NCBI GenBank assembly: GCA_035249175.1
Contig: DATFGT010000051.1
Location: 62,001 to 126,000, forward strand
Source of the DNA: 66-474 sp035249175
GTDB lineage: Bacteria > Pseudomonadota > Gammaproteobacteria > Xanthomonadales > Rhodanobacteraceae
Length of the DNA: 64,000 nt
Direction: 5' to 3'
In this document: positions 1 through 8,502 of the stretch, piece after piece
Position numbering within the stretch: position 1 is the stretch's first letter
Layout of the letters: every line of letters begins with the position of its first letter
Made by a program: the position numbers and the translations under genes
Notes under the pieces: generated by a model
Seen by the model: the letters and a program-made list of their open reading frames with translations, nothing else
Told to the model about the DNA's origin: nothing
The model's database searches: none

Positions 1-2
1 TT

Positions 3-182
3 GAGGCGAAGGCAGAAAAGACAGGCAAAAACTTTGAGCAGATGTATCGGGTCAAAAACGAGCAACGGGTCGTCGTCGTGCCCACAGCCGATAAAAACGC
101 GGAGTGGATTAATGCAGCATTTGGAGACGTCATTACGAAGCTGGTGACCGACGAAAAGCTGTTGGCTTTTCTTGCAGGGTAA
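3..182 (+). CDS. C-terminal fragment of an unrecognised protein (cut by window edge)
   Basis: An open frame runs in from the left edge and ends at a TAA at 180-182, giving 59 residues that end in LLAFLAG. The segment is charged and lysine-rich (EAKAEKTGKN at the start) and contains a short valine run followed by PTADKNAEW. I do not recognise a family. Base composition is clearly less GC-rich than the housekeeping genes that follow, and lysine is mostly encoded by AAA, so the gene may be horizontally acquired. Reading frame and stop are visible; everything about function is unknown because the N-terminal part lies outside the window. Confidence 0.5.
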   Translation, partial: EAKAEKTGKNFEQMYRVKNEQRVVVVPTADKNAEWINAAFGDVITKLVTDEKLLAFLAG

Positions 183-200
183 TCATTCGATCAATCGGAC

Positions 201-223
201 GCTCACCCGCTCCACGGGTGAGC
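201..223 (+). terminator. Hairpin after the partial gene
   Basis: A perfect 9-bp stem, GCTCACCCG at 201-209 and CGGGTGAGC at 215-223, surrounds a 5-base loop 18 bases after the stop codon of the left-edge gene. There is no T-run behind it, so it may be a weak or Rho-assisted terminator, or simply an mRNA 3'-end stabiliser. Confidence 0.4.
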
Positions 224-276
224 GCTGCCTGTACCACGCGCCGCATCCGCCGGGGAATCCCGACCAGCCTATTCTG

Positions 277-374
277 TCGTCATTCCCGCGAAAGCGGGAA
301 TCCAGTTGGTTCTAACAATTTGTGGATAAGGCATTTGGATCCCGGATATCGCTTTGCGATTCCGGGATGACGAA
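277..374. repeat. REP-like palindrome doublet, copy 1
   Basis: Two adjacent hairpins form this element. The first is GTCATTCCCGCGAAAGCGGG followed by AATCCAG (280-305). The second runs from GGATCCCGGATATCGC to GATTCCGGGATGACGAAC (337-374). The same pair in the same order, with compensating stem changes, is found at 8503-8603. The 5' end (GTCATTCC) and the 3' end (GGATGACGAAC) are themselves complementary, as in BIME/MITE-type elements. Confidence 0.7.
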
Positions 375-456
375 CAAATCAGGTTTCCTTAGCCGCTGAG
401 GGCTCGGCGAATGCGCGGGACCATCATGCGTTTGTTTTGAGTAGTGCGATCCCGAA

Positions 457-500
457 CCCTCATCCGGCGCTGCGCGCCACCTTCTCCCGGAGGGAGAAGG
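457..500. repeat. CCCTCATCC...GGGAGAAGG dispersed element
   Basis: The stretch contains CTCATCCGGCGCTGCGCGCC followed by ACCTTCTCCCGGAGGGAGAAGG-type sequence, a hairpin with CTTCTCCC paired to GGGAGAAG. Elements with this wording are common between genes in proteobacteria. It sits directly after the rlmH stop codon (read on the minus strand) and could act as its transcript end. Confidence 0.45.
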
Positions 501-510
501 GAAAATCCTG

Positions 511-981
511 TCACCCGCGATGATACGGATGCCCATTGAGGATCGTCACGGCGCGATACAACTGCTCGGCGACGACCAGACGCACCAGCATGTGCGGAAG
601 CGTAAGCGGCCCGAGTGACCAGCGCTGGTCGGCGCGCTGCAGCACGTCGCGCGAATGACCGTCGGGACCGCCGATAAGGAACGCGAGGTCGCGGCCGGCC
701 ATGCGCCAGTTCGACAGCTGATCGGCAAGTTGTTCGCTTGACCACGCGGTGCCGTGGCCATCCAGCGCGATGACGCGCGCGTCGCGCGGCAATGCGGCGA
801 GCAGTGCCGCGCCTTCGTCCCCCATCGCGCGCGCATCGTCGCGACCCTTGCCGCGTGCGCCGGACTTGATTTCGACGAGCTCCAGCGGCAGGTCGCGCGA
901 CAGCCGTTTCGCGTACTCCGCGAAACCTTCCGCGACCCAGCCCGGCATGCGTTCGCCGACCGCGATCACCTTTGCACGCAC
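511..981 (-). CDS. rlmH: 23S rRNA (pseudouridine-1915-N3)-methyltransferase RlmH
   Basis: RlmH is a SPOUT-class methyltransferase that uses S-adenosylmethionine to methylate pseudouridine 1915 in helix 69 of 23S rRNA, acting on assembled 70S ribosomes. The 156 residues match the usual family length. The SAM-binding knot segment FLIGGPDGHS (about residues 101-110) and the C-terminal GHPYHRG, close to the family's conserved YHR end, are visible. The start is GTG (GTGCGTGCAAAG), 10 bases after the rsfS stop, so the two genes are probably co-transcribed; rsfS-rlmH is a conserved pair. The last residue is Gly where Glu is common, which is minor. Confidence 0.95.
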   Translation of the reverse strand: MRAKVIAVGERMPGWVAEGFAEYAKRLSRDLPLELVEIKSGARGKGRDDARAMGDEGAALLAALPRDARVIALDGHGTAWSSEQLADQLSNWRMAGRDLAFLIGGPDGHSRDVLQRADQRWSLGPLTLPHMLVRLVVAEQLYRAVTILNGHPYHRG

Positions 982-991
982 GACGCGCGAC

Positions 992-1462
992 TCAGTGGTC
1001 GTTGGCGGCGGCGGCTTCGGGTTCCTGGTCGCCCACGGTCCACAGCCGTTCCAGCCCGTAGAACTCGCGGACGCGCGGCAGCATCACGTGGACGATGATG
1101 TCGCCGAGGTCCACCAGCACCCACTCGGCTTCGGCCTCGCCTTCCACGCCCAGCGGCAGCATGCCCGCGCGCTTGGCGTACTTGACGACTTCGTCGGCGA
1201 TGGATTTGACGTGGCGGGAAGAGGTGCCGGACGCGATGATCAGCAGGTCGGCGATGGAGGTGCGGCCGCGAACATCGATTTCGCGGATGTCGCGCGCCTT
1301 CAGTTCATCGAGGGCGGCGAGGATGCGGCGGCGCAGGGTTGCAAGGGTGGGCGTGCCGCTGATGGCAGCGGCGGTGGAGCGCGACGCGGATTGAGGGGTC
1401 AAGTTCTCGAAGGCCTCGGCCTTTGGTTGGCGCGCGGAGTGCGCAGGTCCAGTATGCACCAC
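992..1462 (-). CDS. rsfS: Ribosomal silencing factor RsfS
   Basis: RsfS binds ribosomal protein L14 on the 50S subunit and blocks subunit joining, lowering translation in stationary phase or starvation. The core (about residues 40-140) shows the family signatures DIREIDVRG, SIADLLIIASGTSSRHV, EWVLVDLGDIIVHVM and REFYGLERLW. With the GTG-GTG start at 1462 the protein has 156 residues, longer than most family members (about 105-130). The first 35 residues look unstructured, so a later TTG start near residue 21 is possible. It lies upstream of rlmH and downstream of nadD, the common nadD-rsfS-rlmH order. Confidence 0.93.
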   Translation of the reverse strand: MVHTGPAHSARQPKAEAFENLTPQSASRSTAAAISGTPTLATLRRRILAALDELKARDIREIDVRGRTSIADLLIIASGTSSRHVKSIADEVVKYAKRAGMLPLGVEGEAEAEWVLVDLGDIIVHVMLPRVREFYGLERLWTVGDQEPEAAAANDH

Positions 1463-1668
1463 TCGGATTCGAGCGCAAGTGGGGCGGGGGCGGCGCGTTC
1501 ACATGGCGCTCCGGCCTTCCCTCGCAACCGCCATCTCGTCGTTCCGGGGCGCCAGTGAGAGCGCCAAGGATGGCGCAAGTCAATTTGCCTCTGCCGGATC
1601 GGCCCGATGACCGATTCCGGGTTCTGTCCGCGATGAAGCTGCCGACAGCCCCGGAGTGACGAAACAAT
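1463..1668. other. Spacer between nadD and rsfS with REP-like sequence
   Basis: These 206 bases carry no gene. They contain TCGTCGTTCCGGGGCGCC near 1538-1556 and a GATCGGCCCGATGACCGATTC stretch, resembling half of the REP-like family seen at 277, 4024 and 8503. The unusually wide gap suggests rsfS-rlmH may have its own promoter here, but I see no convincing one. Confidence 0.35.
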
Positions 1669-2334
1669 TTATGTGCCGGAAGGTTTCCCACCAGCCCCGC
1701 GATAAGGCCGCAACAACGCCGGATCGTCCAGCACCGTCTGCGGCACCAGCCAGCGCGGTTCGCGGCCGTCCGCCAGCAGCGCGCGGATGCGGGTGGCGGA
1801 AATGCCGAGCGCGGACACCACCATGTTCAGCACGCAACCGGCCGGGTCGCCACGCAAGCGGGCGATGTCGTCAACAGTGCGCGATGCCACTTCGGCCGCA
1901 AGCGCATCGGGCATCGCCGGAATCTGCGCGGGCCGCGTGAGCACGCACATGTGCGCGAGGCCGAACAATCCGCGCCAGCGATGCCACTCGGACAGGCCGG
2001 CGAATGCGTCGGCGCCGATCAGCAGCACCAGCGGGCGCTGATCGCCGATTTCCGCGCGCAGGGAGGTGAGCGTATCGAAGGTGTACGACGGCCCTTCGCG
2101 TTCGAGTTCGCGCAAGTCCAGCGCGAGGCGACCCTGACCCACCAGTGCCGCGCGCAGCATCGCGGCGCGCTCGGTGGCGCTGGCGACCGGCTGTGGACGG
2201 TGCGGCGGAATCTTCGCGGGCACGATGCGCACTTCGGCATCCAGCGCCTCGGACGCTTCCCACGCCGCGCGCAGGTGTCCGATGTGGATCGGGTCGAAGG
2301 TGCCCCCGAAGATCGCGAGCGGACGCGCGGACAT
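1669..2334 (-). CDS. nadD: Nicotinate-nucleotide adenylyltransferase NadD
   Basis: NadD transfers AMP from ATP to nicotinate mononucleotide, making deamido-NAD in the NAD biosynthesis pathway. The 221-residue protein opens with MSARPLAIFGGTFDPIHIGH, containing the nucleotidyltransferase GGTFDPIHxGH motif (residues 10-20), and has the second signature ISATRIR at 178-184. Although the frame stays open far upstream, the ATG at 2334 is the right start: it overlaps the holA stop by one base (TGATG) and places the motif at its normal distance from the N terminus. Confidence 0.96.
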   Translation of the reverse strand: MSARPLAIFGGTFDPIHIGHLRAAWEASEALDAEVRIVPAKIPPHRPQPVASATERAAMLRAALVGQGRLALDLRELEREGPSYTFDTLTSLRAEIGDQRPLVLLIGADAFAGLSEWHRWRGLFGLAHMCVLTRPAQIPAMPDALAAEVASRTVDDIARLRGDPAGCVLNMVVSALGISATRIRALLADGREPRWLVPQTVLDDPALLRPYRGAGGKPSGT

Positions 2335-3362
2335 CACGCGGCCAGCAGCGTGGCCGCGGCGCACGGCTGGGCGATCGCGACCAGCAGGCGTTCCATCTCG
2401 CGCCAGGGATCGCCCCATTCGCGGCCCTTGGCCATGCGGTCGATGCGCGCGCATTCGGCGAGGCAGCGCCGCCAGTGCGCGTTGCCGCGCCCGGCCCGCT
2501 TCAGCGCGCTGGCGAACATTCGTGGCCGCTCGCCCCACAGGTTTGGTTCGTTGCGCGCCGCGCTCGCGAAATCGGATGCCGACGACAGCCGCAACGCAAG
2601 ATCGAGCTGGTTGAGCAGCCAGCCCAGCATCGGGATCACGTCCTCGCCTTCCGCGCGAAGCCCGCTCAATATCTTCACGGCGCGCGCCGCGTCGCCACCG
2701 AACGCCGCATCGGTGAGCTTGAACACGTCGTACACCGCGTTGTCGGCGCCCAGCGATTCCAGGTCTTCCGCGCTGACCGCGCCGCCCGCGCGTTGCGCCG
2801 CCAGTTTGTCGATTTCCTGCGCGATCGCCAGCAGGTTGCCTTCCGCGCGTTCCGCCAGCAGCGCCACCGCGTCTTCGCTGGGCGCGAAGCCCTTCGCGTG
2901 CATGCGCGCGCGAATCCATGCGGGCAATTTTTCCAGATACGGTGCGCGCAACCACACGTACACACCGGCGCGTTCGACGGTCTTCACCCAGGCGCCTTCG
3001 TGCTTCTTGCTCCACTGCGCTGCGCTGATCATCAGCACGGTATCGGGCGCGGGCGACTTGCACCATTCGGTGATGGCGGCGGCACCATCGCGATCGGGCT
3101 TGCCGGTGGGCAGTCGCACCTCGATCAAGCGTCGCGACGAGAACAACGACAGGCTCGCACTGCTGCGCGCCAGCCTATCCCAGTCGAAATGCGCTTCGAC
3201 GTCCAGCACTTCGCGCTCGGCGAAACCCAGCGCACGTGCTCGCGCGCGCAACGCATCGCCGGCTTCCTGCAATTGCAGCGGTTCGTCGCTGGCCAACAGG
3301 TAAACCGGCGCAAGCTCGCCCTTCGCCAGCGTCTTCAAGAACCCTTCGAGCACGTCCGCCAC
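2334..3362 (-). CDS. holA: DNA polymerase III subunit delta HolA
   Basis: HolA is the delta subunit of the clamp loader; it opens the beta sliding clamp during replication. At 342 residues it matches the E. coli protein (343). Visible family features are the N-terminal APVYLLASDEPL nucleotide-fold segment, the clamp-contact region with SLFSSRRLIEVRL (about residues 71-83), and the helical collar with NAVYDVFKLTDAA. The start is GTG at 3362, three bases after the lptE stop. The stop overlaps the nadD start by one base, so lptE-holA-nadD is translationally coupled. Confidence 0.95.
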   Translation of the reverse strand: MADVLEGFLKTLAKGELAPVYLLASDEPLQLQEAGDALRARARALGFAEREVLDVEAHFDWDRLARSSASLSLFSSRRLIEVRLPTGKPDRDGAAAITEWCKSPAPDTVLMISAAQWSKKHEGAWVKTVERAGVYVWLRAPYLEKLPAWIRARMHAKGFAPSEDAVALLAERAEGNLLAIAQEIDKLAAQRAGGAVSAEDLESLGADNAVYDVFKLTDAAFGGDAARAVKILSGLRAEGEDVIPMLGWLLNQLDLALRLSSASDFASAARNEPNLWGERPRMFASALKRAGRGNAHWRRCLAECARIDRMAKGREWGDPWREMERLLVAIAQPCAAATLLAA

Positions 3363-3365
3363 GAT

Positions 3366-3956
3366 TCAGCCCGCGCTGGACGCAGAGGCCGGCGCCGCAA
3401 GGCTGGAACCGGAATCCGGCGCGCCCGCGCTGGACGCCGCCGCGGGCGTGCCGAGATGCGCTTGCGCTTCCAGACGGCGCATCACCGCATCGGTCATTTC
3501 GCGCACCAGGCTCCGCTGGATCGCTTCCGTCTCGCTGGAAATCGCCGAGAATTGGGTCTGGTCGAGCGCAAATTCGTGCGACAGCGACAGCGTCTGCATC
3601 GGAATGACGGTGTTGCCGTTGGCGTCGGTCAAGGTGAATTGCACGTTGAAGCTCACCACGTATTCGCCGACACGCTGCACCGCGCCGCTGGTCAGAAGGC
3701 GTGATCCGAAAGCGGCAACCGGCACGGACAAGGTCGCGACGCCGGTGGTGGAAGTGTCCAGCACGTCGACCTTGGCCGCACGCAGCGCGCCAGCCAGCGA
3801 GCGCGTGAATTCACCGCCACCGCTGATCTGCAGGTACACCTGCTGCTGCATCACCGCCGGCAGCGCGGCGCTGCGGCGCAAGTGGAAGCCGCAGCCGGCG
3901 AGCAGGATGCCGGCGCCGATGCAGCACAGGATGGGCAGCCATTGGCGAATATGCAT
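3366..3956 (-). CDS. lptE: LPS-assembly lipoprotein LptE
   Basis: LptE plugs the LptD barrel and helps insert lipopolysaccharide into the outer leaflet of the outer membrane. The chosen ATG at 3956 gives 196 residues with a lipoprotein signal peptide and lipobox LLAGC (Cys22) followed by GFHLR, the family's hallmark. The middle part (VYLQISGGGEFTRSLAGAL, VASFNVQFTL-type strands) fits the LptE fold. The C-terminal 25 residues are Ala/Ser/Gly-rich and look disordered. It sits between leuS and holA, as in other gammaproteobacteria. Confidence 0.92.
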   Translation of the reverse strand: MHIRQWLPILCCIGAGILLAGCGFHLRRSAALPAVMQQQVYLQISGGGEFTRSLAGALRAAKVDVLDTSTTGVATLSVPVAAFGSRLLTSGAVQRVGEYVVSFNVQFTLTDANGNTVIPMQTLSLSHEFALDQTQFSAISSETEAIQRSLVREMTDAVMRRLEAQAHLGTPAAASSAGAPDSGSSLAAPASASSAG

Positions 3957-4023
3957 CGAATCAGCTCCGGTTGCACTACGGATCCGGGTTTCAGGTTCCG
4001 GCGGCGAGCGCGAAATCACCAAA

Positions 4024-4078
4024 TCGTCATTCCGGGGCGGTCGCCGGTTTCATCGACGATCGAATCCGGATTGACGAC
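4024..4078. repeat. REP-like single hairpin
   Basis: CGTCATTCCGGGGCGGTCGCC at the left and GAATCCGGATTGACGACC at the right share the outer ends (CGTCATTCCGG and CCGG.TGACGA) of the doublets at 277 and 8503, but the interior differs. It lies between leuS and lptE and appears to be a degenerate or sub-family copy. Confidence 0.4.
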
Positions 4079-4161
4079 CAGGGGAATGTGTCTTCCCCCC
4101 CGAGTCTCGACTCCCGGGCCCGCGAAGGATAACAGGGCCCACGGAACGTCACGGGATGCGC

Positions 4162-6912
4162 TCAGCCGACGACGAGATTCACGATCTTGCGGGGCACCAC
4201 GATCACCTTGCGCACACTCTGATCGCCAATCGCGGCGAGCACGCCCGGCAGCGCGCGCGCGGCGGCTTCGAGTTCTTCGCGGGGCGCATCGGGCGCGGCT
4301 TCCAGCGTGCCGCGCAGCTTGCCGTTGACCTGCACTGCCAGCGTGACACTGTCGCGCAGCAGCGCTGCGGGATCGGCTTTCGGCCACGGCACGCCCTCGA
4401 TCAGCGTTTCGCCATGACCCAGCACTTGCCACAAGGCATGGCTGGTGTGCGGCGTGAACGGGTTCAGCAGCAACACCATCGTTTCCAGCGTCTCGTGGCG
4501 CAATGCGCGGCCGACATCGCTCATGTCATCGAACTTCGACAGCGCATTCAGCAGTTCCATCAACGCCGCAATCGCGGTGTTGAAGTTGCGTCGGCGTCCG
4601 ATGTCGTCGCCGACCTTGGCGATGGTTTCGTGCAACTGGCGGCGCATGGCTTTTTGCGCGGGGTTCAAGGTCGCCGGATCGATTTCAGGGTGATCCGGCT
4701 GCGAAGCATGCGTCACCACGTCCCGCCAGAACCGGCGCAGGAAGCGCGCCATGCCTTCGACGCCCGCCTCGTTCCATTCCAGCGACTGGTCGGGCGGCGA
4801 CGCGAACATCGAGAACAGCCGCACCGTGTCGGCGCCGTAGCGGTCGATCATCACCTGCGGATCGACGCCGTTGTTCTTCGACTTCGACATTTTCTCGGAC
4901 GCGCCGATCTGCACGGGTTGCCCATCGGCCTTCAACGTCGCGCCGACAACGCGCCCCTTCTCGTCACGCTGGGTGTCGACATCGGCCGGATTGATCCACT
5001 CTCGCTGCGACTCTTCCGAGTCGCCGGCCCCGAGTCCCGAGTCCCGATAAAACGTTTCCGCCACCACCATGCCCTGGCACAACAGGTTGGTCGCGGGTTC
5101 GTCCGAATGCACCAGTCCCGCATCACGCAGCAGCTTGTGATAGAAGCGGAAGTACAAGAGGTGCAGGATTGCGTGCTCGATGCCGCCGATGTACTGGTCG
5201 ACCGGCAGCCAGTAATTCGCGCGCGCGTCGATTTGCGTCGCCGCGCCGGGCGAGGTATAGCGCGCGTAGTACCAGCTCGATTCCATGAAGGTGTCGAAGG
5301 TGTCGGTTTCGCGCTCGGCAGGGCCGCCGCATTGCGGACAACGCGTCATGCGCCATTCCGGATCAGTCTTCAACGGCGACTGCACCCCGCTGAATGCAAC
5401 ATCTTCGGGCAATACCACCGGCAACCGATCTTCCGGTACCGGCACCGGCCCGCACTTCGGGCAATGGATGATCGGAATCGGGCAGCCCCAGTAGCGCTGG
5501 CGTGACACGCCCCAGTCGCGCAGTCGCCAGTTCACCTGGCGCTTGCCGCGACCTTCGCGCTCGAAGCGTTCGGCCAGTGCATCGAACGCTCGCCGGTAAT
5601 CCATGCCGTCGTACTCGCCGGAGTTGACCAGCGTGCCGTGTTCGAGGAACGGACCCTCGGTGATGATGCGGTTTTCGAATTCTTCGAGTAGATCTTCGAC
5701 CGGCCGCGGTTCGGCCACATCGATTGCCTTCGACTGGCCGAGCGCCGCGCTCATCGCGTCGGTGTTCTCGGCAGCATCGCGCGCGAGTTCGCGGATCGCG
5801 TCGCGTACCGGATCGCTGACGATCACCATCTTGATCGGCAGGTCGTACTTGGTCGCGAATTCCCAGTCGCGCTGGTCGTGGCCCGGCACCGCCATCAGCG
5901 CGCCGGTGCCGTAACCCATCAGCACGAAGTTGGCGATCCAGATCGGCACGCGTTCGCCGGTCACCGGATGCAACGCGAACAGGCCGGTATCGACGCCGCG
6001 CTTCTCCTTGGTTTCGAGTTCGGCTTCGGAGACGCCGCCATGCCGGCATTCGTCGACGAACCTCTGCAGCGCGGGATTGTTGCGCGCGGCTTCCTGCGCC
6101 AATGGGTGCTCGGCCGCGACCGCAAGATAGGTCACGCCCATCAAGGTGTCCGGACGCGTGGTGAAGACTTCCAGCGCCGCCCCGCCTTCCACTTCGAAGC
6201 GGATTTCCAGGCCTTCCGAACGTCCCAGCCAATTGCGCTGCATGATCTTGACGGCGTCTGGCCAACCCGGAAGTTGGTCTAGACCCCCTAGCAATTCATC
6301 GGCATACGCGGTTATCTTGAGAAACCACTGCGGGATCTCGCGCTTCTCGACCACCGCGCCGGAACGCCAGCCGCGGCCATCGATCACCTGTTCGTTGGCA
6401 AGCACGGTCTGGTCCACCGGATCCCAGTTCACCACGCTGTTCTTGCGGTACACCATGCCCTGCTTGAACAGCCGCACGAACATGCGCTGCTCATGCACGT
6501 AGTAGGTCGGGTCGCAGGTCGCGAACTCACGCGACCAGTCGATCGCGAAACCCATCGCCTTCAGTTGTCCGCGCATGTGCGCGATGTTCTCGCGCGTCCA
6601 CTTCGCGGGCGGGATGCCGCGTTTGATCGCGGCGTTCTCGGCCGGGAGACCAAACGCGTCCCAGGCCATTGGCTGCAGCACGTTCCTGCCCTGCATGCGC
6701 GCAAAGCGGCTGATCACGTCGCCGATCGTGTAGTTGCGTACGTGGCCCATGTGCAGCGCGCCCGATGGGTATGGCAGCATCGACAGGCAGTAATATTTTT
6801 CGCGGGACGCGTCTTCCCTCACCTCGAACGCATGGGTGTCGGACCAGAACTTCTGCGCGGCAGCTTCGACGGCGCTGGGGTGATAGGCGCTGCGATCGTG
6901 GGTTTCCTGCAT
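4162..6912 (-). CDS. leuS: Leucine--tRNA ligase
   Basis: LeuRS attaches leucine to tRNA-Leu and edits mischarged products. It is a class I synthetase with the HMGH signature at residues 54-57 (in PYPSGALHMGHVRNY) and KMSKS at 674-678. A zinc-type cluster (CPKCGPVP ... CPQCGG) and the CP1 editing domain (TTRPDTLMGVTYLAVA) are present. The 916 residues exceed the E. coli enzyme (860); much of the excess is an acidic, helical insert around residues 385-425 in the editing domain. The ATG at 6912 is clear. It leads the leuS-lptE-holA-nadD direction, with a 205-base gap to lptE. Confidence 0.97.
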   Translation of the reverse strand: MQETHDRSAYHPSAVEAAAQKFWSDTHAFEVREDASREKYYCLSMLPYPSGALHMGHVRNYTIGDVISRFARMQGRNVLQPMAWDAFGLPAENAAIKRGIPPAKWTRENIAHMRGQLKAMGFAIDWSREFATCDPTYYVHEQRMFVRLFKQGMVYRKNSVVNWDPVDQTVLANEQVIDGRGWRSGAVVEKREIPQWFLKITAYADELLGGLDQLPGWPDAVKIMQRNWLGRSEGLEIRFEVEGGAALEVFTTRPDTLMGVTYLAVAAEHPLAQEAARNNPALQRFVDECRHGGVSEAELETKEKRGVDTGLFALHPVTGERVPIWIANFVLMGYGTGALMAVPGHDQRDWEFATKYDLPIKMVIVSDPVRDAIRELARDAAENTDAMSAALGQSKAIDVAEPRPVEDLLEEFENRIITEGPFLEHGTLVNSGEYDGMDYRRAFDALAERFEREGRGKRQVNWRLRDWGVSRQRYWGCPIPIIHCPKCGPVPVPEDRLPVVLPEDVAFSGVQSPLKTDPEWRMTRCPQCGGPAERETDTFDTFMESSWYYARYTSPGAATQIDARANYWLPVDQYIGGIEHAILHLLYFRFYHKLLRDAGLVHSDEPATNLLCQGMVVAETFYRDSGLGAGDSEESQREWINPADVDTQRDEKGRVVGATLKADGQPVQIGASEKMSKSKNNGVDPQVMIDRYGADTVRLFSMFASPPDQSLEWNEAGVEGMARFLRRFWRDVVTHASQPDHPEIDPATLNPAQKAMRRQLHETIAKVGDDIGRRRNFNTAIAALMELLNALSKFDDMSDVGRALRHETLETMVLLLNPFTPHTSHALWQVLGHGETLIEGVPWPKADPAALLRDSVTLAVQVNGKLRGTLEAAPDAPREELEAAARALPGVLAAIGDQSVRKVIVVPRKIVNLVVG

Positions 6913-7073
6913 GGCTGAGGTGCGGCGGCATCGGTGGCTCGGGATCGATCAGCCTACCGCAGTGCAGCAACAGCGCCAAGCGCCTCACGCTTCCGCGACC
7001 CGACTTCCGGCCTGCGACAGCCGCTCACGGTGTGGCTATGATGCCGGGCTTTCATCCGACTCGAGAGAAAATC

Positions 7074-8459
7074 ATGCGCAACCGCTTCCGCCGAGGTATT
7101 CGCAGACTGCCGCTGACGCTCGCGATTGCCGCGTTGACGATGACCGCCGCACAGGCGGCCGAAGCGCCGACCGCGAGTGCGGCGCCCGCGCCTGAACTCA
7201 CGGTGATCCACTGCGCGCACCTGATCGATACGGTCGCGGGCAAAATGCTGGGCGCGACCAGCATCGTGATCGAAGGCCAGCGGATCAAGGAAATGGTGCC
7301 GGGCTCGGTGAGTCGCGACGGCGCGAAGGTCATCGACATGCCGGCGAACGACACCTGCCTGCCCGGCCTCGTCGATTCGCACACGCACCTGACGTCGCAG
7401 TTCAGCAAAAGCACCTACAGCGACCAGTTCCGCCTGAATCCGGCCGACTATGCGATCGAAAGCACGGTGTTCGCGCGTCGCACGCTGCTGGCGGGCTTCA
7501 CCACGGTGCGTAACCTCGGCGAGAGCGACAACTCATCGATCGCGCTGCGCAATGCGATCAACAAGGGCGAGATCCCGGGGCCGCGCATCTTCACCGCGGG
7601 CAAGTTCATCGGCACCACCGGCGGCCATGCCGACCCGACCGACGGTTATCGCTGGGATCTGCAAGGCGACCCGACACCGAAGGACGGCATCATCAACTCC
7701 CCCGCCGACGCGTGGAAGGCGGTGCGGCAGCACTACAAGGATGGCGCCGACCTCATCAAGATCATGCCCTCGGGTGGCGTGCTGGATGAAAGTTCCAGTT
7801 CCGAGAATCCGCAGATGACGATCGACGAGATCAAGGCCGTCACCGCGGCGGCGCGCGACTATGGCTTCACCGTCGCCGCGCACGCGCACGGCGCCGAGGC
7901 GATCCGCCGCGCGGTGCTCGGCGGCGTCGATTCCATCGAACACGGCACCTTCATGGACGATCAGGACATGAAGCTGATGAAGCAACACGGCACCTGGTAC
8001 GTGCCCACGATCATCGCCGGCGAGTTCGTGATGGAGAAGGCAATGGAAGGCTGGTATCCGCCGCAGGTCGCGCGCAAGGCGCTGGAAGTGGGCCCGAAGA
8101 TCCTGGCCACGGCGGGCAAGGCGTACAAAGCGGGCGTGAAGATCGCGTTCGGCACCGACGCAGGCGTCTATCCGCACGGCGAAAACGCGCAGGAATTCGT
8201 GTACATGGTGCAGGCAGGCATGCCGCCGATGTACGCGATCCAGGCCGCGACCACCCACGCGGCAACACTGCTGAAGCATCAGAATGATTTCGGCAGCCTC
8301 ACCGTCGGCAAGTACGCCGACGTGGTGGCGGTGCCCGGCAATCCACTGGACGACATTTCATTGATGAAGAAAGTGGACTTCGTGATGAAGGCCGGCACGG
8401 TATACAAGCAGCACGGCGAACCGACCGACGCGGACCTGAAGTCCAGCCTTGGAATGTAG
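7074..8459 (+). CDS. Exported metal-dependent amidohydrolase (imidazolonepropionase/prolidase-like, M38 type)
   Basis: This amidohydrolase-superfamily enzyme is probably exported and hydrolyses small amides or dipeptides; close families include Xaa-Pro and Xaa-Arg carboxypeptidases. The 461-residue product starts MRNRFRRGIRR and has a signal peptide ending near AQA/AE (28/29). Metal-binding motifs are all present: HTH at 103-105, the carboxylated-lysine segment DLIKIMPSGG, AAHAHG, SIEHGTF and FGTDAGVYPHGENAQEF. An upstream TATGAT at 7037-7042 could be its -10 box. It is transcribed divergently from leuS. The exact substrate cannot be told from sequence. Confidence 0.88.
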   Translation: MRNRFRRGIRRLPLTLAIAALTMTAAQAAEAPTASAAPAPELTVIHCAHLIDTVAGKMLGATSIVIEGQRIKEMVPGSVSRDGAKVIDMPANDTCLPGLVDSHTHLTSQFSKSTYSDQFRLNPADYAIESTVFARRTLLAGFTTVRNLGESDNSSIALRNAINKGEIPGPRIFTAGKFIGTTGGHADPTDGYRWDLQGDPTPKDGIINSPADAWKAVRQHYKDGADLIKIMPSGGVLDESSSSENPQMTIDEIKAVTAAARDYGFTVAAHAHGAEAIRRAVLGGVDSIEHGTFMDDQDMKLMKQHGTWYVPTIIAGEFVMEKAMEGWYPPQVARKALEVGPKILATAGKAYKAGVKIAFGTDAGVYPHGENAQEFVYMVQAGMPPMYAIQAATTHAATLLKHQNDFGSLTVGKYADVVAVPGNPLDDISLMKKVDFVMKAGTVYKQHGEPTDADLKSSLGM

Positions 8460-8466
8460 AAGAGGC

Positions 8467-8485
8467 ACCTCCAGTTAAGGAGGGT
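8467..8485 (+). terminator. Short hairpin after amidohydrolase gene
   Basis: ACCTCC-AGTTAA-GGAGGGT forms a short stem just after the stop codon at 8459. No T-run follows, so this is only a candidate. Confidence 0.3.
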
Positions 8486-8502
8486 CTGAACAGCCCACCG
8501 CT

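Larger units (their letters stand above)
183..510. other. Gene-free, repeat-rich gap
   Basis: This 328-base gap holds no credible gene. It contains a hairpin at 201-223 (GCTCACCCG / CGGGTGAGC) just after the partial gene, a REP-like palindrome doublet at 277-374, and a CCCTCATCCG...CTTCTCCC...GGGAGAAGG element at 457-500 of a kind widely scattered in proteobacterial genomes. The gap lies between genes that converge on it, so it probably acts mainly as a transcription-termination and repeat-bearing spacer. Confidence 0.6.

Noticed and set aside
129..131. Possibility that the window carries tRNA, rRNA or integrase-type island borders near the left edge or elsewhere
   Set aside because: I looked for cloverleaf-type sequence, 16S/23S signatures and transposase or integrase frames throughout and saw none.
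4156..5505. Long plus-strand open frame (449 codons) opposite leuS
   Set aside because: Its sequence is Arg/His/Gln-rich, as expected from the antisense of a high-GC gene; leuS on the other strand has full family motifs.
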